This document shows, one piece after another, positions 22,901 through 32,122 of a DNA stretch of 64,000 bases. The translations under genes were made by a program, and so were the position numbers. This DNA is from Salvator merianae. Lineage: Eukaryota; Chordata; Lepidosauria; Squamata; Teiidae. Within the stretch, counting starts at the first letter, position 1. Every line of letters begins with the position of its first letter. Below the pieces are notes generated by a model. The model made no database searches. It saw nothing but the letters and a program-made list of their open reading frames with translations, and had not been told where the DNA came from. The DNA is taken from NCBI GenBank assembly GCA_003586115.2, contig QVOM02000053.1, forward strand, positions 6,995,035 through 7,059,034, written 5' to 3'.

Positions 22901-25003
22901 GGTATATTCCTGAACGATGTCCAAGTGCACGCGTGTGTGTAATTGGAAAATTAATCTATGAAAGATGCCTTAGGGGTGTTTAATAATTTAATTGCAAAAA
23001 TCTCATTTAGGACTCAATTTGATTATCTCCCTAGATGCATCCCTAATCAGTTATCACACTAGCTTTAAGAAAATCGCTACAGCATGCATTCAGGTTTTCC
23101 ATTTCATACTTTTTCTCTCATTCTTTCCCTCTCTCAGGTTTTCTTTTTTTTTTTTTCTTTTTTGAAATCAGGATCCTGCCACGCTCACCAGCAATCAAAT
23201 AGAAGCCATGCAGTCAATTTGTCTTGACAGCCTTAACTGGATGATAGTAATATTTATAAATGTCACCTTAGGTGAATTAACAGCTTTCTCATGGACCCAA
23301 GATCTCTGTGAGCATGATAAATTGATCTGACGTGAGAGCCATTTTAAAAATGGCACATGCTTTTAAAAAAAAAAGAAAGATCCAAATGATAGTTGCCTTT
23401 CCAGCCTGTTCACACTTTGGTGATGGAGCAATCCAGGACACTCGCTGGATCGCTTCGTCCACACCAGGGAGCTGCAGCAATTTACCAGAAGTTGCCATAG
23501 GCTCCCCCGAAGCCATCTCCAACATAAAAGCGCTTCACTAAGACTTGTGTATAAAATCTATCTTGATTCCCACCCGTCCTCAGATTTCATAATCAAAAGC
23601 TGCTCATTCTACAAGCAGTATTCCATCCTTTGGAGTCTTGTAGATATCTTCCAGGTGCAACCAAAGCTGAGCAGAGCAAACCAGTCATAAAAATCCAAGC
23701 CAAAGGTAAAACCCAGAATAATTTAGAAAATACATGTTGGGTCTGGTCACATCCCTCAAAAAAATCCGTTTCAGGCTGCCTTGTGTACCGAGATCACAAA
23801 AGGACAGGTCACATTCTAAATGAAGTCATCCGCCCTGAGACCATCGTGCTGCTCTCCCCGGGTCTTTTACGTGGATGATATGGTTTTATAAGATATACTG
23901 GACCCAAGCATGGCATGGCTGACCTTTACAGTCACCTGCACAAACAGAAAAACAGAAAAGGTGAGGCCATGCCAGGCAAAGACACCAGCATCGCGTCTCT
24001 TCAGAAAACGCAAAATCTGAGGGCGCTTGAAAGAAGCACTCTGAAACCGTAACATCTCTCATGCGTCCAACAAGTGACCAGTGCTTGCAGTGCATCCGGG
24101 CTGCCCGGTGGACAGGAAATGTCTTCCCACAGAGCAGCCTGATTCCTCAGGGACCCAGGGGTACAGGCATCAGCTTTCCTTCCTTGGCACAGCTTCCCCT
24201 GGGGGATCATTTTTCCCCGGCCCAGCTCTGGAAGGGAGATCAGCACATCGGCTGCCCCATGTCCCTTTCCCCTTACCCCTGCCAACAGGTCCCGCCCAAT
24301 GAGGTCTCTCCTCTTGAAGTTACTCAACCAAGCAGCTGAAAGCCAGAGGGGGCAGGGAAAAGGCACCTGAATGCTGGCTGGTGCTACAAGCATTGCCATG
24401 CAGACGCCGGTACAGGCCCAGCCACAATGAACCATGCAGACATTCGATACATGGGTAGGTGTGAGTGCCCAGCTCAAACACTCCACTGTGTCCGGAGAGA
24501 ACAATACTTACCATGTGGTTAGGCAGTGTGATCGACTTAACATTTCTAGTAATGTGCTCCCTAGGAACAGGCAGGCCACTAGTGAAGACTTTTTCTGCGG
24601 GTCGAGTGCCTGCCTGTCAATATCTTTGCAGCAAAGATCATTGGGATTTTGTGGTGTTTTTTGTCTCCCCAGCTATGATGAGTGCGTGGGACCTGGAGCA
24701 ACCCAAGCCTCTGTTGCCACAGACGATCCTCCTCCACCTTACTCCCTGGTAGACCCTTGCCAGCGGAATGTCTTGGCTCTGAGCTACCCTGGGGAAGAAG
24801 ATGCATCTCGTGGGACTGCCACAGGAAGTACCCCTGAACCATCCATTCCTTCCATTTCCTTGCTGATGTCATTCCCAACAGAGGCTGCTCCTCCATACGA
24901 AACTGTTGTAAATGAGCAGAACTCTCAGATACCGTTGGTGCCCCTGGACTCGCCTAAAGATTCTACAGATTGCGATCAGACGTTGCTGAACAGAATCATG
25001 TAA
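16936..25003 (+). CDS. BEAN1: BEAN1, NEDD4-interacting single-pass membrane protein (three core coding exons)
   Basis: Exons are 16936-17145 (phase 1-1), 18533-18665 (phase 1-2) and 24673-25003, with stop TAA at 25001-25003. All junctions have AG acceptors and GT donors and agree in phase. The first exon encodes an NRS glycosylation sequon and a hydrophobic span, VLVAGVVIGVVLFLSCMAII, typical of BEAN1. The splice between exons two and three creates DSPPRYDECVGPGATQ, matching the hallmark PPxYxECVGPGATQ of mammalian BEAN1. A second site, PPPPYSLV, and a third tyrosine site, APPYETV, follow. BEAN1 PPxY motifs bind the WW domains of NEDD4-family ubiquitin ligases. The three exons give about 224 residues; with the candidate exon at 5741 about 264, near the 259 of human. 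The histidine-rich stretch of the mammalian cytoplasmic tail is not encoded in these exons. No start codon was identified. Confidence 0.92.
17470..17765 (+). mobile_element. Non-autonomous element, family B copy 2
   Basis: Same orientation as the copy at 16490-16765, with the transmembrane exon of BEAN1 between them. It includes an extra left part, GTGATGTGCACATCCAGGTAT then GCACAAAATACTCAGATGTG, that is also found inverted in copy 3. Confidence 0.7.
17766..18532. other. BEAN1 intron, nothing recognised
   Basis: AT-rich intron leading to the acceptor at 18531-18532. Confidence 0.45.
18666..20215. other. BEAN1 intron with one SINE fragment
   Basis: At about 19528-19640, GTCAAGGCTGACTCCTAGTG, then CATGCAGTGTTTTTGGCAGG and AGTGATTTGCCAGTACCTT is a diverged minus-oriented copy of the tRNA-derived SINE seen at 45706. 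The remainder shows nothing recognised. Confidence 0.6.
20220..20607 (-). mobile_element. Non-autonomous element, family B copy 3
   Basis: In reverse complement it reads CAGACAGTGAGAGGAAAATG at one end, then GCAGGTATTTTGATGGCGC and AAAATACCCAGAAGTGTGC, then a GGTTTTCCTG segment, in the order of copies 1 and 2. Its end motif recurs alone at about 34929-34985 and, diverged, at 48448-48500, which are further truncated or related copies. Confidence 0.65.
20611..20826 (-). mobile_element. TIR element, family C, short copy
   Basis: It begins GGCTGTGATCAGACACAAC and ends GTATCTGAACACAGCC, an inverted pair. It carries subterminal GAGGCG/CTCAGAGG-type motifs and no coding sequence. The interior is homologous, inverted, to 39361-39560. 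Total length is about 216 bases. Fits a MITE, possibly hAT-like; the superfamily is unproven because no target-site duplication is clear. Confidence 0.75.
20827..21570. other. BEAN1 intron, AT-rich
   Basis: Nothing recognised apart from a short GT run at about 21437-21452 and an A run at 21333-21346. Confidence 0.45.
21575..21745 (-). mobile_element. SINE-like fragment
   Basis: GTTGTTGCTGAGTGCCATCAAGTCG followed by CTCCTGGTGACG is a motif common in vertebrate SINE 3' bodies and reminiscent of the other SINE copies here. Ends are uncertain. Confidence 0.5.
22195..22540. repeat. CpG-rich possible MITE
   Basis: A compact CpG-rich block opening with GGGCGTTTTCACACTTACC and closing near GTGCGAATGCACC, a style shared with the TIR elements at 46882 and 62377 (TTCRCACTTAC). 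No second copy was found in the window. Confidence 0.4.
22765..22858 (+). mobile_element. Half copy of the foldback element
   Basis: GCCTGCCATAGTCTGCACTTGCATGTGGATGGCAGGTCCCTATTCTGGGATATAACC and the following segment match the right arm of the complete foldback element at 26371-26550. Confidence 0.75.
22859..24672. other. BEAN1 intron, nothing recognised
   Basis: No extra exon was found between the donor at 18666 and the acceptor at 24671-24672. A GT-AG exon whose length is a multiple of three could still have been missed. Confidence 0.4.
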
Positions 25004-25304
25004 AGGGAAAAGATTCCACAACTGGGTTTCTACAAGGAATCCTACAAGACGAAACATGAGGAACAACATGGAATTATGACCGTCCGTTCCCCCATGGCTT
25101 CAACTAAACTTTTATCTTTTTTTCTACTTTTAACAGGGCTGGAATGGGTTGGTTTGGGAGACGGGGTGGGTTTGCGTTCGGGGAGGGTTTTTTTTTAAAA
25201 AAAAAAAAAACAATTTTGGAAAGTTTTACCTGCACACACTTTGTGTTGGGATTACTCCACACATGCACACACACGAACACACCCCAGTTATAAAATAAAA
25301 TAAA
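25004..25304 (+). other. BEAN1: BEAN1 3' untranslated region with poly(A) signals
   Basis: Sequence after the stop codon contains two overlapping AATAAA hexamers at 25294-25299 and 25299-25304. Cleavage probably occurs within some 30 bases after that. A T/A run lies at 25190-25211. Confidence 0.65.
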
Positions 25305-26047
25305 CAATTGGGGTGTCTAGGTCTCTGCGTAGCATCTGAAAAGCACATCTGGCAAAGTCACCAGTAGTGTAGATGTATAGTGTATGGTCAGTTCCAGTTA
25401 TCAGGTTTCATTGGGTGTTTTGCATGTCTTAGAACAAGCAGGGAAATGTAGAAAGGTCACAGCTATCTCCTTAATAAATATTGTAGGTGTGGCCTGATAA
25501 CATACTAATAAGAGAGAATTTGATTGTTTACAGTTTTTTGGAGAAATGTATTTAGATTTAAAACTCAATGCACAAGAGTTATAAAGAGTTCCTTAGCTTG
25601 CTTTCCACATGCCTCACAATTATTCCCCTTTTAAAAGTGAGAAACTGAATGTGTATGAAAATTAGAAAAGAAGAAATGTCCTTAGTTTACTAATTAAAGT
25701 CCTACTTAAGCTTGGATTGGAACTTAGGTACCAGACTGGTTGCTGTCATAAATGTTTCCCCCTGAACATTCCCGCCGTTGACACATCAGGAATCACCTGC
25801 TCAGATACTTACTACATTTCAATAATTATTAACCTGTGAATGGCTTTTTGCTTGTTTAATTCTAAAAGGCAGCATAATGAGATGGCTAAAATGTCCTTCA
25901 CCATCCTGGACCTTATAGCTGTTAGGAAATGAAACAACTCTTAGCCACTGTCTGGGTTCACCAGAGCCACAGGGAAGTTCACACCACGGATACTGGTGTT
26001 ATTGAAATCAGGGTTTGGATGGTAAAGTTCGGGCCTCTTTGCACTTA
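25305..26047. other. Intergenic, nothing recognised
   Basis: AT-rich spacer with no exon seen. Another AATAAA lies near 25472 and could serve a longer BEAN1 transcript. Confidence 0.4.
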
Positions 26048-26340
26048 GGTGGAGGCACAGTGGCTAAGGCACTGATCTTTCAATAGGAGGATCGGAGTTC
26101 GAGGCCCTTGTCTGCCATGTAGAGGGGATGAGCGCCCTCTACTGGCCTCTAGTTCCAGTCAACCTAGCTGTTCGAAAGCAAGTAATTGCAAGTAGATAAA
26201 TAGGGAGCATCACTTTGTGTGATGCAGAAGATAGATGTAAGCCTTCGGGTGAAAAATAACCTTGTAAGCCGCTTTGAGTCAGCTTCGGCCGAGAAAAGCG
26301 GGGTATAAAAACCAAATTTTTCTCCTTCTCCTTCTTCTGA
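26048..26340 (+). mobile_element. Sauria-type tRNA-derived SINE
   Basis: The head GGTGGAGGCACAGTGGCTAAGG resembles an RNA polymerase III A box, and GGAGTTCGAGGCC resembles a B box. The 3' end reads CGGCCGAGAAAAGCGGGGTATAAAAACC followed by a CTTCTC-rich tail. This layout (tRNA head, GCGGTATAAA-type tail) is that of Sauria SINEs in squamates. The 3' end recurs, virtually identical, at 60150-60212. Confidence 0.8.
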
Positions 26341-26370
26341 GGAACATTCTAGGACACTTGCTGGAACAGA

Positions 26371-26550
26371 GGCCCTTTCTGCACTTGGACTTATTCCAGA
26401 TTATATCTCAGAATAGGGACCTGCCATCTGCATGCTAGTGCAGACTATGGTAGGCCTTGGGCAAGACCTTCCATAGTTTGCACTAGCATATGGATAGCAG
26501 GTCCCTATTTTGAGATATAATCCACAATAAGGCCAAGTGCAGAAAGGGCC
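26371..26550. mobile_element. Complete 180-base foldback (palindromic) element
   Basis: It starts GGCCCTTTCTGCACTTGG and ends CCAAGTGCAGAAAGGGCC, an exact inverted pair. The two arms of roughly 80 bases are complementary with few differences through the short centre near 26455-26470. AGA flanks both sides and may be a 3-base target duplication. Non-coding MITE; fragments at 22765-22858 and 55502-55563. Confidence 0.9.
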
Positions 26551-27559
26551 AGAGTGTTGGCACCAGCAAACAGCCCCAGCTAATTTGAAACCCACCCAAG
26601 TCCACCTGATGCTCACCTGAAGCCTACCAGCTCTGATCAACTAAATTGTAGGGCCTTTCTGTACTTTCTACCTTCTGCTGCTGAGTTCCATTTGGTGGCC
26701 TCTACTAGGACAAGACATGAAGTTTCCAAGCACCAGTGTAGGACAGTGGGCTTGAAAGCCAAGGCAGGAAGGTGATTATTTGGCTGGATCTTTTCTAGCC
26801 TGATACCCAAGTTGTCCTCAGAGGAAGACGCAAAGTTACAAAGGAAAGTTGTCCTCAGAGGAAGACGCAAAGGAAGACGGGCAGCCTCTCTCTTTCTCCA
26901 GGGTAAGTTTCAGGTGAAGAATTCCACCACCACCACCCAGTGCTGGTAGACCTAGTAGGCACAACAAGAAAAAAGTAGCCAACTGGATTTCCAGAGCAAT
27001 CCTATCTCACTTCTCTCGGCCCTCATCTTTGCCTTCTGTGATACATGCTCACCACTGGTTGGCCGCTCACCTGCTATGTTTCAGTGGGCCCTGATTGGTT
27101 GCCTCATCTGCAGCAGATGTTTCCAGCCTGGAATTGGCTTCAAGAGCCTCCATGGGCTCCTGCTCAATCGACCACCACCCTCCTAAAATAAGGTGCCTGC
27201 GTTGGGACTATTTCCCATCTGTAACGAATCCTAAGAGGCACAATAATGCTGCTTTGCCTTATTTTATTTTAAGGCTTACAACCTACCCCTCACTGCTGTT
27301 CTTATTAGTGCTATTCAATGCATTAAATATCGATCTGGAAACAGTAAAAGGCGTCTTAAGATCGTGCGGTTTTTTTCAACATCTTACTAAAAACAACTCG
27401 TCTTCAGATTCAAAACCCCACGTAGTACTCGCAAACTAGGCAGAAATTTGAAAAAGGGGATACCTGAGCGAAGCTTTCATTCTCTGGAAAACTTTAACCC
27501 AAAAGTCCCTCGCCAGGAAAAACAGAGAAAAAAGGAGCGCAAGAAGCAATAAGGAAGGA
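26551..27559. other. Intergenic upstream of the SPATA2-family gene
   Basis: A 24-base segment (GTTGTCCTCAGAGGAAGACG and neighbours) is directly repeated at about 26811-26836 and 26848-26872. Otherwise nothing recognised. Confidence 0.5.
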
Positions 27560-28240
27560 GGACGGGACACGCCCGGGCAGCCTTTCGCTTTCGTTTTGCA
27601 ATTGTAGCAGCCTCTCCGCTTCCTGAATGCTGATCCCGGAGCCCACGAAGTGTCTTTGGCTGAGTGACAGTCCGCGCGGCCAGTCACATCGAGGGCAGAG
27701 CCGCTTCGAGCCCCGCGAGGGCCAATTAGGGCAGTCCAGGACTTCCTCTCGTCTCGCTCGGCGGAGCTGCTGCTGCTGCTGCTGCTGCCGCCGGCCGGCC
27801 GGCCGTCGGGTGGCTTTTGCTCGGAGGGGAAGCGCCGCTGGCCGGCCGGCCTGCCTGCCTGCCTACCCGGGTCGGCGGCGTCGAAGCGGGGGGCAAGATG
27901 CGCCGACGCCCAGCGCTGCGCGAAATCCTGCAGGCATACCTGGCCTTCTACCGCGCCAACTGGGCAGAAGGGAAACTTTCGGCGTGCGACGAGCCGGAGG
28001 TGAAGAGCCAAGCGCGGCGCCTGCTGGCCGCCGAGCCGGGCTTCGCGGAGGCGTCGGGCAGCCGGTTCGACGTCTATGCCGTCGCGGGCAGCTGCCTGGA
28101 GATGCAGCAGCAGTCCGGAGGAAGCGTCTTCCGGAAGCTGAGCAAAGCCTTCGAGTTCCTGGAGCTACTCTGCGTCAATCTCTTCCTCTCCCCGTGGAGG
28201 AAAGAGATCAAGTCGCTCAAGGTGAGGAGGTGGTAGAGGA
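27560..28240 (+). promoter_or_regulatory. CpG island, promoter of the SPATA2-family gene
   Basis: GC- and CpG-dense stretch covering the 5' untranslated region and first coding exon, surrounded by AT-rich DNA. It includes a CTG run at 27768-27786. No TATA box is obvious, as is usual for CpG-island promoters. Confidence 0.8.
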
Positions 28241-31200
28241 GGGCGAGGAACATCTGGCGCGCCAGGTGTGAGGTGGGTTCCATCCGGGCACTGGCAGCCA
28301 GAAAATGGTGGCCCCTAAAAAGTGCAGGACATGATCTGCGTTGGCCCTTGGCGGATGAGAGGGACCCATCACAGGTGGCCAGATTCCAGCTCCCCTCATA
28401 CAAAATCAGGGGTGGGGTGACCTCAGGCACTCCAGATGTTACCTGCCATTCAGCTGGAAGAATATTAACACTTTTTTAAAAAGAAGTCAGTAGATCAATA
28501 GCAATAAAAGTATGTTATGAGTAAAACAAATTTCTTTTAAAAACACACAGGCAAAAAGAATAGCAGAGCTTTCAATTAATGAATCTAATTAGACAATCTG
28601 ATTTGAACGCAAAGAAAAGTTCTTTAAATTGCTGGATGACAGGAGGAAGGAGGAACTTGGAAGCCAGAAGCAAGAATAAAATACCTGAAAGATTTTTCTG
28701 TATTTTGAGCTGTGTATAACCTGCTTTTCCTCCAAAGAGCCCAAGCCAACATATGCCTCCATCTCTCATTTTTTCCTCACAGCAGCCCTGTGAGGTAGGC
28801 TAAGATGAGAGGCAGTGGAGAAGCTCAGGGTCACCCAGTGCTCAGGGCTGGTGCCAGGAGGAAAACTGCTTCACAGTCCAGGGGCCACTGCAGAAAAAGC
28901 CCTTCCTGCATCCAGCTTCCATTGTCCTCCAAATATTGTCATCTTCCATCTTCCACTACCTTGGCATGTGTGTAGCACAAGTGGACCTCAAAATAGTGCT
29001 ATTTCATAAACTAACCCACTCCTGTGTATCATATTGGATGATTCATGCTCTTGGGTTTTGCTTCTTACACAAATGAGATCTCCTTTCCCACTACAGTGGA
29101 AATCTCTCTCTCTCTTTCTTTCGCCCTCTCTCATCTGATAAAGTATTTCAGAAACTCAAGGGCAAATTTAGGAATGCAGAAAAGTAACAACATATTCTAA
29201 TATCACTGGTACTTACTGGCCAACTGAACTTGCTTAGTCAGCTAAGGTTATTCCTTTGCTTTCAACCCTATTTCTAGAAAAGGATGTTTTTGAAAGAACT
29301 TGGGGTGTTTCAGGCGGTTTTAGACTTGAAAATTGACCATGATTGTAGGTAAAACTGATTGTGCTTGATGGAGTTCAGAATGTCTACCCCAGGACACCTG
29401 AAATTGCCTTCTGTTAATGAGCTAAGTGAAGAGCATTTCTTTTGCATGCAGAACTTCCAAAATTCAATGCCCAGGATCTCCAGGCAATGGCAAACCAAGT
29501 CTGTATGGCTGCCAAGACTGCATGGCTGCCAAGACTGCATGACTCTGTCCAAAAATCAAGATCATCTCAAGAACATGTTAATGTTTACCAGATCATACTT
29601 CTGATTCATCTAGGCCAACAGATGGCAATAGCTGTTTGATGATCTAACTGTGACTCTTTCCTTAGATTGTCTCTGGTTCTTTTTTTAACTGGAAATTCCA
29701 AAGGCTGAACTTCAAAATCTTCTACTTACGAAGTACGCACTAAGAAGTTCTGAGATGGTTTTCCCCATCCACCTTAACCTAATGTTCTCTCTTTTCTTTC
29801 AACCCTGCCTATCCTGTCTCCATAGACCTTTACAGGGAACTTTGTCTATTACGTCCAGTCCGTTCTTCCAGAAGGTGTTGTGGACAAACTGCTGAAGGAA
29901 ATTGGCTATGTCGCAACTACGGCCACAGAGTTTTCACTGGTCAGGAAGCTAAACGAAGAGGAAGCCGAACAGGCAGCTTTTGAATTGTTTCTCGCAAGAA
30001 TTGAATGCGAAAACCTCCTCGAAATCGCTGAGAGCGTGAGAGACAGTGATTTGATGGATATCCTGCAGAAGAAAGCCCAACAGCACTGGCAACCTGAAGG
30101 CAACCTACACAGAAAGCACTGGCCCTCACAGAGCAAGGAAGACATCATTACGGGAGGAACAAGGCAGGCCCAAGGGTATCTCGGTCCTTGGCAAACAAAC
30201 ACAGCCTGCAGTAAATTGGCCATCAGGGAGGTTCAAAATGCTGAGCTTGGAGATGAACATCAAGTTACTTTGACTGCAGAAGAACCTCAGTCTGCAGCTT
30301 CTCAATTCACAAGCAAACAGAATGCAAGCCAGAGTCAGGCCTCAGCGAACTCCTGTTTCAGAGGCTCCGATAGCGGGGATTTTTTAACTAAATACAGTGA
30401 CATTGCCATTGGGCAGAAGCGGGTCCACTTCTCAGAGCTAGCTCCAACAACTCCTGAGCATGGCATTCAAAGCAGAGGACTTAGTGGATCAGCGTGGCCC
30501 CCACCGGAAAATGACCCACAATCCCCAGCTCTTTTTCCTCCTGACCCTAGTGGCCCACAAGCCTTAACCATACTGAATGATGTCTGCTTGGAAAGCAAGG
30601 TCCCGTATGGCTACAGAAGTCCAGAATCCTCTAGAAAAACTGCTGAGTCTAAGATCTGTGATGCTATTAGCTGCTTGAGTGTTCATAACTCAGAGCCAAC
30701 AGATGAGCCCAAAGAACTGAAATGGGATTCCATACAATGCACCAGTAAACATGCTGCCCACGGCATCTCTGGGAAAGAGGCAATCAGAGACTCCTCCATA
30801 GCTTTCAAGGAAATGACGACCAAGGAGGATGGTGGAGAGAAACTCATGTATCCAATTGAGGAAATGGGACAGCTTGAGTCACCAACAAGCAAGAGAGGCA
30901 TCCAAGACTTTGACCACTCTAGGATGAAACTTGTTGATCAGCCTGGTTCGGATAGAAATGGCTTCAGCGTTGACTTCTATTCATCAGAGCAGTTCTGTAA
31001 TATTAACAGGTGTGATCCAAATTACAGTAGACTTCCAGGAGACCTATGGGGTCCACACGAATTTGGGGAGTATTTTAGAAACTCTGGACAGATGCCCATT
31101 CCAGTGTCTACAGAGGCTCAGTATCACAATAGTGCTCAAACAAACATTCAGTGCAGAGGGAAAGGTTGTCCTCTCCACTCTTCTTTTCCAGACTTCGATA

Positions 31201-31241
31201 CTTCCATTGTATCAGTCAGTGAAACCAACCCAGAAGGCTAA
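27898..31241 (+). CDS. SPATA2-family adaptor protein (two coding exons, 579 residues)
   Basis: Exon 1 is 27898-28221 (108 codons, phase 0, donor GTGAGG) and exon 2 is 29826-31241, with stop TAA. The intron falls at the position of SPATA2, giving WRKEIKSLK | TFTGNFVYYVQS across the junction. FELFLARIECENLLEI at about residues 160-175 closes the N-terminal PUB-like domain. In SPATA2 that domain binds CYLD, linking it to the HOIP linear-ubiquitin ligase in TNF signalling. Here the rest, about residues 200-579, is Ser/Pro/Gln-rich and looks disordered. The C-terminal zinc fingers of SPATA2 are absent; only one CxxxxC pair occurs near the end. KRVHF at residues 306-310 fits a PP1 RVxF docking motif. 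The ATG follows GGCAAG and opens a CpG-island exon. In human, SPATA2 and SPATA2L lie elsewhere, so this is either a relocated SPATA2L or a third paralogue; I cannot tell which. Confidence 0.9.
28222..29825 (+). other. Intron of the SPATA2-family gene, with MIR-like SINE
   Basis: The stretch around 28700-28860 (TTTTTCCTCACAGCAGCCCTGTGAGGTAGGCTAAG, then AGCTCAGGGTCACCCAGTG) is a CORE-SINE/MIR-like fragment. At 29501-29545 a 23-base unit, GGCTGCCAAGACTGCATG and neighbours, is tandemly doubled. No further exon was found. Confidence 0.65.
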
Positions 31242-32122
31242 GGAGATTTTCAATCCTGAAACTTATCTTTTCTTGAGAGGCAGGTGGGCACAGATGCTGG
31301 AGATACCTAGTGACAAACAGGTGTTTTTATTCTTACTTCTATTTCCATAGGTACTCCATGCCCTTAGTTGAGGTGAGAAGCAAACAGGAGAAGAAAGAAG
31401 GGATTTATTGGCTTTTATACTCCCAATTGCCTGTCCATCAACTATTTCGGCTCCAGCTGGTTTCTTGGATGTGCCCTCTCTTTGCACACACCCGTGATCC
31501 ACAAAAAAAGTGGTAACACCGATAAGATTTGCAAAAAGCTTGCAAAAAAGTAGATGATGCGAACAGGCCCAAAGTGTGTGAAAATTATTTTAATTCCTGC
31601 TTTTCTTCAAACTGCCCTCCTCTCCCTAACACTGCAGCACTCCCCATTTGGGATCTAGGCATTTCTTGAAGAAGTTTATTCATTAATTCTGTATTCCAAA
31701 TCAGGGAAAGCTCCTGGAACTGACCTTATTAATTACCTCTTCATATTCACTTGTGGCCACCCAAGCAGCTCTATTTGCAACTATTAAGAGCAGTACCCCA
31801 GCTGGGCTGTGGTCTTTCTAAGACTGCACTGCTGGTCAGACCTGAAGGGAGCAAACAGAGGCCTACAGACTCAATGGGGGAACGAGGAGGCATGCAACAG
31901 AAAAGGGGCAAAATCCCCCGGAAGGGAGGATGCTGGGAAAATCTGAGGAGGTGGCAGGAGCAATGAGGGAAAAAAATAATGGCTGGGATACGACAGAAAT
32001 TGCTCATGAACTGTTCAACAAATTGGCCAGCTGGTTCACAGAATTGGCTGGCTTGTTCTAGAAAATAAATGGCTTGTGTTTGCACACAACCTTCGTAAAT
32101 TTACTTAGTAAAAGTAAATAAA
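31242..32122 (+). other. Probable 3' untranslated region of the SPATA2-family gene
   Basis: AATAAA hexamers occur at 32064-32069 and 32117-32122, the first plausible poly(A) signals after the stop. The transcript would end roughly 1.7 kb from the stop codon of the convergent TK2 gene. Confidence 0.5.
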
